Of a DNA stretch of 64,000 nucleotides, positions 9,503-18,702 are shown in pieces; the first letter of the stretch is position 1; each line of letters opens with the position of its first letter. The notes below the pieces were generated by a model. That model did not search any database. It saw only the letters and a list, made by a program, of their open reading frames with translations, and was not told where the DNA came from. The position numbers were made by a program, and so were the translations under genes. This DNA is from Chrysosporum bergii ANA360D (GTDB taxonomy: Bacteria > Cyanobacteriota > Cyanobacteriia > Cyanobacteriales > Nostocaceae), in NCBI RefSeq assembly GCF_029891735.1, contig NZ_JANQDH010000050.1:1-64000 (forward strand), given 5' to 3'.

Positions 9503-10954
9503 CTAATTTTCGTTTTTGAGTGGGAGAACAGTGGTTTTATTTACCAAGGGCTGGACGGATGTTTGTGTTCTGATTTGTCTGGTCTGCTCTATAATCTGGT
9601 CTATGTCTTCTTGGGAGAGGCGTTGCACATAGTTGAGCTTGACTTCTTCGAGAAAGTCGAACATTAAGCTTTGTATTTCTGCCAGTACGTGTTTTTGCTG
9701 TATTTCTTCCCCTAGGGCTTGGGTGAATTTTTCTGCTAGTTGACTGGAAAGTTTTGCTCCTAGGGGATCTTCCATGGCCGCGGTGACGGCGCTGTAAAGG
9801 TTGGTGGTGATTTGATTGGCTAGTTGTTGGCTGAGTTGGTTTTGCATATCTCCCAACCCTGGAATATGGTGCAGGTTACGGTAAACGGGGACTTGACTGA
9901 TGGTGTTAGCAATATTGTGGCGCAAAATGGCGGTTATTTCGGGTTGAATTTGGGGCAACACTTGATAAACTAATGTTTGCACCAAAATACCTGCGATCGC
10001 TTCTACTTCATTGATATTATTAATGTCTATGTATGGTCGCAAGTTTTGTTTTGGCTTGAGCCAGGTGGTGAAGTCACCGCGGCGAATGGAACCCTGAATT
10101 TGGTTAATTACTCTGACTACGACTATTTCTGTGAGGTCTTCGGCAAAATTAGCTAGTATTGATTGATTTATTTGTTGCTGTAACGGTTGCAGGTTTAATA
10201 ACTGGGCTTGGTGTAGGCGAATCATGACGGGTAGGATGCGTAACCATCGCACAAAAGGTAGCAGTAGAAATAGGTCGTACCAGCGCCACAATATGGCATT
10301 GACCCAGGTAAAACTAGGATGACGACTGCGTAATATAAAGCAACGCGCCAGTAACTCTACGCTAAATAATAATACAAATGGTAGGTCTAACAGCCAAAAA
10401 TTATCCAGTAATTCGCCATTTTCTCCGATGCTGCGAAAGTAGTTGGTGGCGATTAAAGGACGAATTTGCCTGTTAAAAAAATTAATTTCTTGGTTCCACC
10501 CCTGTTGAGATAAATATTCTTGACTCCAAAATTGAGCAAAAGACTGTTTTGCGGACTCTTTACCTATGTGGTCGCGCATCCGATTTTTGGCTTTTTCAAA
10601 GTTACCACTCTTATTTGCTGCTGCAAATGGATTAGAGTCTATCATTTCCGCGCTGAGACGGTCAAGTTCTTTTAATTTGGTTTTAACCTCTGATGACGTT
10701 AAACCTGTTTGACTAATCTGTTGTTGGAGTGCGTCTACTTGATTCAAATAATTTTGAGTTTCTCTATGGTGTTCAATTCCCTTAATGGGGTCATAAATGT
10801 GGCTGATGAGGGGAAAATTCCGTAAATAGAAATCTCGCCAAGGTACGTAAGTCCAATCAAACAACACTAAGCATAAATTAAGGGTGGCAATGATTGCCAT
10901 CAATCTCTCAAATACTAGGTTTTGGGGTTTTGGTGATTTTCGTTTGTGTCTCAC
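9503..10954 (-). CDS. Uncharacterised membrane protein with voltage-sensor-like helices
   Basis: A 483-residue protein with no confident family. It has a basic N-terminus and a hydrophobic helix at about 18-35, then a polar coiled-coil-like region (65-130). Two further hydrophobic helices (about 185-206 and 217-235) are followed by an amphipathic helix with arginines R236, R239 and R246. The E/D placement in the two helices and the spaced arginines recall an S2-S4 voltage-sensor segment, but no pore motif follows. The C-terminal 230 residues look soluble and helical. The start codon is GTG 10954. A cyanobacterial conserved family is likely; the function is unknown. Confidence 0.75.
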   Translation of the reverse strand: MRHKRKSPKPQNLVFERLMAIIATLNLCLVLFDWTYVPWRDFYLRNFPLISHIYDPIKGIEHHRETQNYLNQVDALQQQISQTGLTSSEVKTKLKELDRLSAEMIDSNPFAAANKSGNFEKAKNRMRDHIGKESAKQSFAQFWSQEYLSQQGWNQEINFFNRQIRPLIATNYFRSIGENGELLDNFWLLDLPFVLLFSVELLARCFILRSRHPSFTWVNAILWRWYDLFLLLPFVRWLRILPVMIRLHQAQLLNLQPLQQQINQSILANFAEDLTEIVVVRVINQIQGSIRRGDFTTWLKPKQNLRPYIDINNINEVEAIAGILVQTLVYQVLPQIQPEITAILRHNIANTISQVPVYRNLHHIPGLGDMQNQLSQQLANQITTNLYSAVTAAMEDPLGAKLSSQLAEKFTQALGEEIQQKHVLAEIQSLMFDFLEEVKLNYVQRLSQEDIDQIIEQTRQIRTQTSVQPLVNKTTVLPLKNEN

Positions 10955-11067
10955 GTGTTTAAGAAATGTTACATTAATTAATATTTGTTAATTATTTTTA
11001 ATTTTTTTTTTTTAAATGTCAAACTCCTGTGCCTTTGTGGTTGGTGATTAAACTGTAACTCAGTTAG

Positions 11068-13689
11068 CTACAGCATTGGGGAAGTTAATCGCCAAATTTT
11101 GATATTACCGCTATCATCTCCGGCTACTAGCCAATCTCCGTTGGGGCTAAAGATGACGGAATTAACTGAGTCAAAGTGATTGAGGGTGCAAATTTCTCGT
11201 CCTGTTGCTACTTCCCATAATTTGACTGTGTGGTCATGACTAGCACTAGCGAGAATGCGCCCATCACCACTGAAGGCTAGAGAATTAACAGATTGAGAAT
11301 GACCTATGAGGGTGCGAATTTCTCGCCCTGTTGCTACTTCCCATAATTTGATAGTTCTGTCCAAACTACCACTAGCGAGAATCTGCCCATCACCACTAAA
11401 GGCTATTGAATAAACCCAGTTAGAATGACCTATGAGGGTGCGAATTTCTTTCCCGGTGGTGATATCCGAGAGTTTGATGGTGTTGTCTCTAATACCACTA
11501 GCGAGAATTTGCCCATTACCACTAAAGGCTACTGAATGAACCCAGCCAAAATGTCGAGTCAGGGTGCGAATTTCTTTCCCGGTGGTTACTGACCAGAGTT
11601 TAATAGTTTTGTCAGGACTAGCACTAACTAAAACTTGGCCGTCTCCACTGAAGGCTACAGATTTTACTGATTTAGAGTGACCGGAGAGGGTGTGAATTGC
11701 TTTCCCGGTGGTGACATCCCACAGTTTGATGGTGTGGTCATAGCTAGTACTGGCCAGAATCTGTCTGTCATCACTGAAAGCTAGGGAGTGAACCCAGTTA
11801 GAATGACCTGAAAGGGTGTGAATTTCTTTCCCGGTGGTGACATCCCACAGTTTGATGGTGTGGTCATAAATACCACTAGCTAGGATTTGCCCATCACTAC
11901 TGAAGGCTACAGATTTAGGGTAACAAGCGGTGAAGGTGTTAATTGCTTTACCTGTGTTCACCTGCCATAGTTTGATGGTGTAATCATGACTACCACTAGC
12001 TAGGATTTGCCCATCACTACTGAAGGCTAGGGAGTTAATTGATTCAGAATGACCGATGAGGGTGTAGATTTCTCTACCTGTTGCTACGTCCCATAATTTA
12101 ATGGTGTTATCTGAGCTACCACTGGCTAGGATTCGCCCATCAGTGCTAAAGGCGACGGAGTTAATTGATTCAGAATGACTGATGAGGGTGTAGATTTCTC
12201 TACCTGTTGCTACGTCCCATAATTTAATGGTGTTATCCGAGCTACCACTGGCTAGGATTCGCCCATCAGTGCTAAAGGCGACGGAGTTAACGGGTTGAGA
12301 ATGACTGATGAGGGTGTAAATTTCTCTACCTGTGAGCAAATCCCATAGGGTGATGGTGTGGTTATGATGACCACTAGCGAGGATTCGCCCATCAGTACTG
12401 AAGGCTAGGGAGTTAACGGTTTGAGAATGGCTGATCAGGGTGTAAATTTCTCTACCTGTTGCTAGGTCCCATAATTTAATACTTTCCCAATTACCACTGG
12501 CTAGGATTCGTCCATCATTACTAAAGGCTAGGGAGTTGATTGATTGGGAATGACAGGTGAGGGTGCGAATTTCTCTGCCTGTGGCTACTGACCACAGTTT
12601 GATGGTGTTATCATTACTGCGACTGGCTAGGATTTGTCCATCACTACTAAAGGCTAGGGAATTAACTGATGCAGAGTGACTGATGAGGGTGCGGATAAGT
12701 TGACCTGTAGTGGCTGATAATAGGTGAATGGCGCTACCAGCTACACTTGCTAGTATATGTTCTTTGGGGCTAAAGGCTACTATTCCGGAATTACCGGGGA
12801 TGATGCGTACACATTGCCAATGTGGGGGTGTATGGGGATGAGGTGTTTCTGGCTGTGTTGGTGAGATGATTTCCCTATTTAATAAATCCAGCCACTGCTG
12901 CACGGTTTGGGGACGAAGTTTGTAATTTAGTGCCATTCCCTCTATAATTGCTTCATTCACCCTGTCGGTAATACTGGGATTTAAACTTTTGGGTGATGGT
13001 AGGGTAAAGTTTTGCAGTCTGACTGGTGCTGACATGGGTAATTCGCCGGTTAGCAAGGAATATAATGTGGCGGCTAGGGCGTAAACATCAATATATTCTC
13101 CTCGTTCTTCTATGGGTAGATATTGTTCTGGGGGTGCATAACCGGGGGTAAGACTTTCTGTGTGTTGTAAGATTGCGCCGGGAATAAATTGTCTAGCAAT
13201 GCCAAAATCAATGAGTACGGCTTCGGCTTTACCTGCGCGCATCATGATGTTACTTGGTTTTAAGTCCCGATGCAGTAGGCCTTTTTCATGAACCAAGGTT
13301 AAAGCACTACCAATTTGTTGAATATATTTCAGGGCTTCTGCTTCTGGTAATGCTCCTGTTTGATTGATCCGCCTGCTTAAATCTTCCCCTTGGATATATT
13401 CCATCGCCATACAGGGTAAGTGGTTGTGATGGAAGACGTTTTCGATTTCTACAATGTGGGGATGGCGACATAAGGCTAGGCGTAATGCTTCTTCTTTGAA
13501 GTTTTGCTTGAGTCTATTTTGATCTGTGATCCAAGCCTGATTATTGAGTATTTCTTCTCGCAGGGTTTTAATTACCAGGAGTTTACCTTGTTGATTTCTG
13601 GCTAGGTAGGTAATACCAATTCCACCTTCACCTAAGTATTTATCGATGATGTAGCGCCCACCAAATAGTTGCTTTCCTGGATTCCACAC
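11068..13689 (-). CDS. Ser/Thr protein kinase with 14 WD40 repeats
   Basis: An 873-residue protein. Residues about 10-270 are a Hanks-type kinase: glycine loop LGEGGIGITYLA, catalytic loop HRDLKPSNIMM, DFGIA and the APPEQY activation segment are all present, so it should be active. After a proline-rich linker come 14 WD40 repeats (each ending in a variant of TIKLWDV), enough for two seven-bladed propellers. WD40-kinases are a cyanobacterial speciality used for signalling by protein-protein contacts; the substrate is unknown. The start is GTG 13689. The stop of radA lies 30 bases upstream on the same strand. Several WD40 units are nearly identical at DNA level. Confidence 0.95.
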   Translation of the reverse strand: MWNPGKQLFGGRYIIDKYLGEGGIGITYLARNQQGKLLVIKTLREEILNNQAWITDQNRLKQNFKEEALRLALCRHPHIVEIENVFHHNHLPCMAMEYIQGEDLSRRINQTGALPEAEALKYIQQIGSALTLVHEKGLLHRDLKPSNIMMRAGKAEAVLIDFGIARQFIPGAILQHTESLTPGYAPPEQYLPIEERGEYIDVYALAATLYSLLTGELPMSAPVRLQNFTLPSPKSLNPSITDRVNEAIIEGMALNYKLRPQTVQQWLDLLNREIISPTQPETPHPHTPPHWQCVRIIPGNSGIVAFSPKEHILASVAGSAIHLLSATTGQLIRTLISHSASVNSLAFSSDGQILASRSNDNTIKLWSVATGREIRTLTCHSQSINSLAFSNDGRILASGNWESIKLWDLATGREIYTLISHSQTVNSLAFSTDGRILASGHHNHTITLWDLLTGREIYTLISHSQPVNSVAFSTDGRILASGSSDNTIKLWDVATGREIYTLISHSESINSVAFSTDGRILASGSSDNTIKLWDVATGREIYTLIGHSESINSLAFSSDGQILASGSHDYTIKLWQVNTGKAINTFTACYPKSVAFSSDGQILASGIYDHTIKLWDVTTGKEIHTLSGHSNWVHSLAFSDDRQILASTSYDHTIKLWDVTTGKAIHTLSGHSKSVKSVAFSGDGQVLVSASPDKTIKLWSVTTGKEIRTLTRHFGWVHSVAFSGNGQILASGIRDNTIKLSDITTGKEIRTLIGHSNWVYSIAFSGDGQILASGSLDRTIKLWEVATGREIRTLIGHSQSVNSLAFSGDGRILASASHDHTVKLWEVATGREICTLNHFDSVNSVIFSPNGDWLVAGDDSGNIKIWRLTSPML
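12041..12292 (-). repeat. Near-identical 126-bp tandem WD40 units
   Basis: Bases 12041-12166 and 12167-12292 are tandem copies of a 126-bp unit (42 codons) with only four differences seen by eye. Both encode a blade containing GSSDNTIKLWDV. Neighbouring units are more divergent, so this pair looks like a recent duplication or conversion within the kinase gene. Confidence 0.85.
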
Positions 13690-13719
13690 GATAGGTAAAA
13701 ACGGTAGTTTGATTATATT

Positions 13720-15255
13720 TTATTCGGTTTCGTCTTCACCTAGCTCTAAATCCCTGGCTTCTAGGGTTTGGTGTGGGATGGCGGCAATAATGGCATCTAT
13801 GACTTTGGAGACTGGTAATATTTCTATGTTATGGTCTGAGTATTTTTGCCCTTTGGGAACGATGGCTCGTTTAAATCCCAGTTTGGCGGCTTCTTTTAGT
13901 CGCAGTTCCATTTGGGATACTGAGCGCACTTGTCCCCCTAGGCCGACTTCACCGATTAATACTGTACTGGGATCAACTATGCGATCGCGAAAACTAGCGA
14001 CGATGGCGATGGCGACTCCTAGGTCTACTGCTGGTTCTGCTACATTCAAGCCACCGGCGGAGGCTACGTAAGAATCTAGTTTAGACATGGGAATCCCTAC
14101 CCGTTTTTCCAGGACGGCGAGAATTTGCACGAGACGATTATAGTCTATCCCTGTGCCGGCGCGTCGGGGTGAGGGGTAACTGGTGGGACTAACTAAGGCT
14201 TGTAATTCGACGACGATGGGGCGAGTACCTTCGCAAGCTACGACAATTGCTGTTCCTGGGGCTGGATCATCACGGTTACCTAAAAATAGCTCTGAAGGGT
14301 TGGACACTTCTTGTAGTCCATGTTCGATCATTTCAAAGATACCGATTTCGTGAGTTGCGCCAAAACGGTTTTTAACTGTTCTTAATAACCGATGGGAGGC
14401 AAAGCGATCGCCCTCAAAGTATAGTACTGTGTCTACTAGGTGTTCTAAAACTTTTGGTCCGGCGATGGCTCCTTCTTTGGTGACGTGTCCGACGATTAAC
14501 ATGGTAATATCTTCATGCTTGGCTACTTTCATGAGTGCTGCGGTACATTCCCTGACTTGGGCGACTGAACCTGGTGCGGATGTTAGGGCGGGAAAGAATA
14601 CTGTTTGAATACTATCAATTACTGCTAAGTTGGGTCTGAGGGAGTCTATCTCTCGCAAAATCTCTTCTAAATCTGTTTCTGGCAATACATACAGATCGGC
14701 ATTTTTACTCTCTTCGCTTTCTGGGGCTATGCTGTTATTTTGTTCCTTTTCCTGATTTTCCTGGGTGGGTAGCTCAGGAATTTTTGACACTCCCAAGCGG
14801 GAAGCTCGCAATTTGACTTGTTGTCCTGATTCTTCGCCGGTGATGTAGAGAATGCGGTATTTTTTGGCCAGTTGACTGGAAACTTGTAGTAGTAAGGTAG
14901 ATTTACCAATACCGGGATCACCACCAATGAGAACCATGGAACCAGGAACAATTCCTCCGCCTAGTACCCGGTCTAGTTCAGAGTAACCAGACTCCCAACG
15001 GGCGATTTGGCGATCGCTGATTTGATCAAAGGTGAGGGAAGAGCGTGGTTTTGCTGGTTTTAGAGGGGATTTGTCGTTATTTTGATTGTTTTGCCAGTTG
15101 CTAATTCCTCCTCTGGAAGGTATGTCTACTGAGGATTGGATACAAATTTGCTCTTCTAGGGAGTTGTAAGTACCGCAGGTGGGACACTTGCCAAACCATT
15201 GAGAAGATTCTGATCCACATTGGTTACAAATGAAGGAGGTTTTTGGCTTTGACAT
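13720..15255 (-). CDS. radA: DNA repair protein RadA
   Basis: A 511-residue RecA-related branch-migration ATPase for recombination intermediates. A four-cysteine zinc finger sits at the N-terminus (CNQCGSESSQWFGKCPTC). Next come the Walker A GGDPGIGKSTLLLQ, the RadA-specific KNRFGATHEIGIFEM motif and a C-terminal Lon-like domain (AVDLGVAIAI). ATG 15255 was chosen because the zinc finger should lie close to the N-terminus; the longer frame to 15330 adds an unrelated stretch. It is divergent from rpaB across a 155-bp spacer. Confidence 0.97.
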   Translation of the reverse strand: MSKPKTSFICNQCGSESSQWFGKCPTCGTYNSLEEQICIQSSVDIPSRGGISNWQNNQNNDKSPLKPAKPRSSLTFDQISDRQIARWESGYSELDRVLGGGIVPGSMVLIGGDPGIGKSTLLLQVSSQLAKKYRILYITGEESGQQVKLRASRLGVSKIPELPTQENQEKEQNNSIAPESEESKNADLYVLPETDLEEILREIDSLRPNLAVIDSIQTVFFPALTSAPGSVAQVRECTAALMKVAKHEDITMLIVGHVTKEGAIAGPKVLEHLVDTVLYFEGDRFASHRLLRTVKNRFGATHEIGIFEMIEHGLQEVSNPSELFLGNRDDPAPGTAIVVACEGTRPIVVELQALVSPTSYPSPRRAGTGIDYNRLVQILAVLEKRVGIPMSKLDSYVASAGGLNVAEPAVDLGVAIAIVASFRDRIVDPSTVLIGEVGLGGQVRSVSQMELRLKEAAKLGFKRAIVPKGQKYSDHNIEILPVSKVIDAIIAAIPHQTLEARDLELGEDETE

Positions 15256-15410
15256 TCTTAAAAAGTTATGAAAAAATCTTTCAGCTAAACTGAGCATCAA
15301 AGAATAGTAAAAGATCCGGGTTTTTCTCAATCAATGGAAGGAATGATATCTTAATATTATGGTAATAAAAAATCATAATGAGAAAATTTAGTTAGGGAGC
15401 GTTGAGAAAC

Positions 15411-16139
15411 TTGGAAAGCCATAAAGAAAAAATCCTGGTGGTAGACGACGAAGCCAGCATTCGCCGGATTTTGGAAACGCGCCTTTCCATGATTGGCTAC
15501 GATGTGGTAACGGCTGGAGACGGGGAGGAAGCTTTAGAAACTTTTCGCAAGGCTGAACCTGATTTAGTGGTGTTAGATGTGATGATGCCAAAGCTGGATG
15601 GCTACGGTGTGTGTCAAGAATTGCGTAAGGAGTCCGATGTCCCGATCATTATGCTAACAGCCTTGGGGGACGTTGCCGATCGCATCACTGGGTTAGAGTT
15701 GGGTGCTGATGATTATGTGGTGAAACCTTTTTCCCCTAAGGAGTTAGAAGCACGGATTCGCTCGGTGTTACGACGAGTGGACAAAACCGGAGCTTCGGGG
15801 ATTCCTAGCTCTGGGGTGATTCATGTTGGTAATATTAAAATAGATACCAATAAACGGCAAGTTTATAAGGGTGATGAACGTATTCGCTTGACAGGAATGG
15901 AGTTTAGCCTTCTGGAGTTGCTGGTTAGCCGTTCTGGAGAGGCTTTTTCCCGTTCGGAAATTTTGCAAGAAGTATGGGGTTATACACCAGAACGTCATGT
16001 AGATACCCGTGTGGTAGATGTACATATTTCTCGGCTGCGGGCGAAGTTGGAAGATGATCCTAGTAACCCGGAGTTAATTCTCACAGCTAGGGGTACTGGT
16101 TATTTATTTCAAAGGATAATTGAACCCGGTGAAGAATAG
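15411..16139 (+). CDS. rpaB: OmpR-family response regulator RpaB (Ycf27)
   Basis: A 242-residue response regulator essential in cyanobacteria. It represses high-light genes and influences phycobilisome energy distribution, and is usually phosphorylated by the NblS/Hik33 kinase. The receiver domain holds the acidic pair (VVDDEAS), phosphoacceptor D56 in VVLDVMMPKLDG, and the conserved Lys in VVKPFSP. A winged-helix DNA-binding domain fills the C-terminal 100 residues. TTG 15411 was chosen because the GGGAG at 15395-15399 is then 11 bases away and the protein starts ESHKEKILV as in relatives; an in-frame TTG at 15402 is possible. Confidence 0.95.
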   Translation: MESHKEKILVVDDEASIRRILETRLSMIGYDVVTAGDGEEALETFRKAEPDLVVLDVMMPKLDGYGVCQELRKESDVPIIMLTALGDVADRITGLELGADDYVVKPFSPKELEARIRSVLRRVDKTGASGIPSSGVIHVGNIKIDTNKRQVYKGDERIRLTGMEFSLLELLVSRSGEAFSRSEILQEVWGYTPERHVDTRVVDVHISRLRAKLEDDPSNPELILTARGTGYLFQRIIEPGEE

Positions 16140-16173
16140 GCGGACATGACCAATGACCAATGACTAACGGCTA

Positions 16174-16809
16174 ATGGCTAAATCTGATCCCAATGTAATT
16201 GTAAGGCGTTTACCCTTGGCTGTTGGCGGGTTGGGGGCTGTTTTGTTGCTGATTAATCGTTTGCTGACTCCAGAATTAACGGAGTCACAAGCGCGGGGGG
16301 ATGTGGTAGGGGTAATTTTGAGCGCGGTGTTGATTTTAACGGGTTTAATTTGGCAGCAAGTACAGCCGCGATCGCCTGATACTGTAGAATTAATTGGTAA
16401 GGAAGGTTTTGAACTGGCGGCAGATTTGCCGGAAGCTGTTAAAACAGAATTAGCCTGGGCATCCCGTTTATTATTGACTAATACGGTAACGCGATCGCTG
16501 GTAGTATATTATCAGGGTCAAGTTTTGTTGCGTCGCGGTATTCTCGGTGCTAAGTCGGAAGTTGTGGCGGGTCCGATCTTAAAACGAGTATTGGAAACAC
16601 AAAAGCCGGTTTATTTGGTTGCTTTAAAGGTATATCCAGGCAGAATTGAATTTGATTACTTACCGGAGAATACCCAAGGTGTAATTTGTCAACCGATTGG
16701 TGATCAAGGGGTTTTGATTTTAGGGGCTAATGCGCCCCGCAGTTACACGAAACAAGATGAAAATTGGATTGCTGGAATTGCTGATAAATTAGCAGTAACA
16801 TTGAAATAA
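16174..16809 (+). CDS. Cofactor assembly of complex C subunit B (CCB) family
   Basis: A 211-residue protein of the cyanobacterial/chloroplast CCB2/CCB4-type family (DUF2930). In chloroplasts these proteins attach haem ci (c') to cytochrome b6. Two hydrophobic helices lie near residues 13-27 and 43-61. A soluble domain with GxxG-rich strands follows (SLVVYYQGQVLLRRGILG). ATG 16174 lies 34 bases after rpaB on the same strand, so co-transcription is possible. The family call is from overall pattern; activity here is inferred from the plant homologues. Confidence 0.75.
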   Translation: MAKSDPNVIVRRLPLAVGGLGAVLLLINRLLTPELTESQARGDVVGVILSAVLILTGLIWQQVQPRSPDTVELIGKEGFELAADLPEAVKTELAWASRLLLTNTVTRSLVVYYQGQVLLRRGILGAKSEVVAGPILKRVLETQKPVYLVALKVYPGRIEFDYLPENTQGVICQPIGDQGVLILGANAPRSYTKQDENWIAGIADKLAVTLK

Positions 16810-16830
16810 AATGTTATTTTAATTACTTAA

Positions 16831-17472
16831 ATGCTGACAACAGTATTACTCCCTGAAACAAGAACTTTGCTGAAGAAGATTAGCTGGCGGACTTTCAAAG
16901 CCATGCTGACGGATATGGGTAATACACGCCAATCTCGATTAGCTTACGACAATGGTATGGTAGAAATCATGACTCCACTCATGCTGCATGAGAACTCAAA
17001 CCGGCTGATTGAAGGTTTTATTCTCCTGTTATGTGAGGAGTTGAGCTTAGAAGTAAAAACAACAGGTTCATTGACCTTGAGCCGGGATGATGTGGAGAAA
17101 GGGGCGGAACCAGATAGCAGTTATTACATTCACAATGAATTGATTGTCAGAAGTAAAGAAAATATTGATTTAAATCAAGATCCACCACCAGATATTGTAT
17201 TAGAGATAGATTATTCCCGACCGAAAATAGATAAATTGTCTCTTTATGCTGCTATGGGTATCCCTGAGTTTTGGAGATACGACGGTACTGTTTTACGAAT
17301 TTACACTCTATCAAACAATCAATACTCAGAAGTTGAGTTTAGCCCTACGTTTGCACCGATAGGGGTGAGGGAAATTCCCAGATTTATAGAAGAAAGCCGG
17401 CAAATTGGGGAAATGGCAGCTAAGGGTGCTTTTCGCAGTTGGGTAAAAGAGCAAATCTCTGAAGCAGGTTAA
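16831..17472 (+). CDS. Uma2 family (DUF820) putative endonuclease
   Basis: A 213-residue protein of the Uma2/DUF820 family, which has a PD-(D/E)xK restriction-endonuclease-like fold and is greatly expanded in filamentous cyanobacteria. Visible family features are an N-terminal SWRTFKAMLTD segment, EPDSSYYI, and the core PDIVLEIDYSRP with the acidic residues followed by K (DKLSLYAAMGIPEFWRYDG). The biological role of the family is unresolved. It lies 21 bases after the CCB gene and 12 bases before the DUF456 gene. A second, unrelated copy lies at 52736-53320. Confidence 0.88.
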   Translation: MLTTVLLPETRTLLKKISWRTFKAMLTDMGNTRQSRLAYDNGMVEIMTPLMLHENSNRLIEGFILLLCEELSLEVKTTGSLTLSRDDVEKGAEPDSSYYIHNELIVRSKENIDLNQDPPPDIVLEIDYSRPKIDKLSLYAAMGIPEFWRYDGTVLRIYTLSNNQYSEVEFSPTFAPIGVREIPRFIEESRQIGEMAAKGAFRSWVKEQISEAG

Positions 17473-17484
17473 AAATTACCAATT

Positions 17485-18003
17485 ATGCAAGTTATTTATT
17501 GGCTATTAATCATGATTATGGTGGTGGGAATCATTGGTTCAGTGGTTCCTGGGCTTCCTGGAAGCAGCTTGATTTTAATTTCTATTATTATTTGGGGTGT
17601 TTTGGGTGGTTCCTTGGCGGCGATTAAAATACCACTGACGGTGACAATTATAGTTTTAATTCTCAGTATTGGGGTTGATTTTTTAGCTGGCTACTTGGGT
17701 GCAAAAAAAGCTGGTGCTAGCAAGTGGGGGCAAATAGGGGCAATGGTGGGGTTGATACTGGGGTTTGTTGGTTTACTACCGACTTTGCCTTTTGGAGGTC
17801 CTTTGTTAGGTATTTTACTAGGACCTCTGTTGGGAGCAATTATTGGTGAATTTATTTATCGCCGTCAATTATGGTTGGCAATTAAGGCTGGTGTAGGAAT
17901 TATAGTCGGTTCTCTGATTGGCAATTTGATTCAAGGGGTGTTGGCTATTGCTGCGGTGGTGGTTTTTGTGGTGACGACTTGGCCTCAAGTTTATGGAGGT
18001 TAA
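17485..18003 (+). CDS. DUF456 membrane protein
   Basis: A 172-residue, almost entirely hydrophobic protein with four to five membrane helices and many glycines (VVPGLPGSSLILISI, GLLPTLPFGGPLLGILLG, GAIIGEF). This matches the DUF456 family, conserved in cyanobacteria and other bacteria. The biochemical role is unknown. It is the last gene of the plus-strand run from rpaB, and converges on nblB with only 7 bases between stop codons. Confidence 0.85.
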   Translation: MQVIYWLLIMIMVVGIIGSVVPGLPGSSLILISIIIWGVLGGSLAAIKIPLTVTIIVLILSIGVDFLAGYLGAKKAGASKWGQIGAMVGLILGFVGLLPTLPFGGPLLGILLGPLLGAIIGEFIYRRQLWLAIKAGVGIIVGSLIGNLIQGVLAIAAVVVFVVTTWPQVYGG

Positions 18004-18010
18004 TTTAGGT

Positions 18011-18667
18011 TTAGGCTAAAGATTTTTTAGCTTCATGGGCTACCGCTTCTACTTGGTCTTGGGAGAGAGTTACTAAAATAGTTTGGGCTTCTGCACCACC
18101 TAAACGAGTTAAGGCTTGAGCAACTCTATAACGGATTTGCCAGTCAGGGTTGCTGGCGAAGGGCGCTAGTAGGGGAATTGCTTGTATATCTCCTAACTCA
18201 CCGAGGGAACTAATGGCTGCTGTTTGCACTAATTCATGTTCTGAAAACAGTGCTTGTTTGAGTAGTTCAAATGCTCGCGGATCGCCTAACTCGCCTAATG
18301 TGGCAATAATGCTGAATTTTACTAGCCATTCTGGGGTTTGGTGGTAGAGTTGCTGTAGGTCTTCAAAGGCATCATGCAGCTTTAGAGCGCCTAAACAATC
18401 GGCTGCTGCGGCTTGGACATCTGGTTCGGGGTCATGGAGTAGACCACGCAATAAATCTAAAGATAATTCTAAATTCTGGTTTCCTAGGGTGTCCATTTGA
18501 CTTACTGCTGAGTATCTCACTCGCGAGTTAGTATCGCTCATGGCTATTTGGATGATTTCAAAGGCTTTTGCTGGTTCTAAATCACGGGCTTGATTGACGG
18601 CACGCAAGCGATCGCCTAAATTGGGAGAACTAAGCATTTGTTGGACGGACTGTGGGGTAGTAGTCAT
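18011..18667 (-). CDS. nblB: HEAT-repeat phycobilisome degradation protein NblB
   Basis: A 218-residue all-helical protein built of HEAT/PBS-lyase-like repeats with the recurring pattern VRYSAVSQMDTLG, VQAAAADCLGAL, VQTAAISSLGELGD and IRYRVAQALTRLGG. Length and sequence fit NblB, which is needed for phycobilisome breakdown under nutrient stress and for chlorophyll homeostasis. It shares the HEAT repeats of CpcE/CpcF lyases but stands alone here. ATG 18667 was chosen over the upstream TTG 18694. It is followed upstream by a CBS-domain gene 35 bases away, probably in one transcript. Confidence 0.85.
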   Translation of the reverse strand: MTTTPQSVQQMLSSPNLGDRLRAVNQARDLEPAKAFEIIQIAMSDTNSRVRYSAVSQMDTLGNQNLELSLDLLRGLLHDPEPDVQAAAADCLGALKLHDAFEDLQQLYHQTPEWLVKFSIIATLGELGDPRAFELLKQALFSEHELVQTAAISSLGELGDIQAIPLLAPFASNPDWQIRYRVAQALTRLGGAEAQTILVTLSQDQVEAVAHEAKKSLA

Positions 18668-18702
18668 TTGTTTTTCTGGGAAAATTTTTTTCAAGACTAA
18701 TC

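Noticed and set aside
11100-12770. Regularly spaced similar units that could suggest a CRISPR or satellite array
   Set aside because: The units are in frame and encode WD40 blades of the kinase; the period is about 126 bases, not CRISPR-like.
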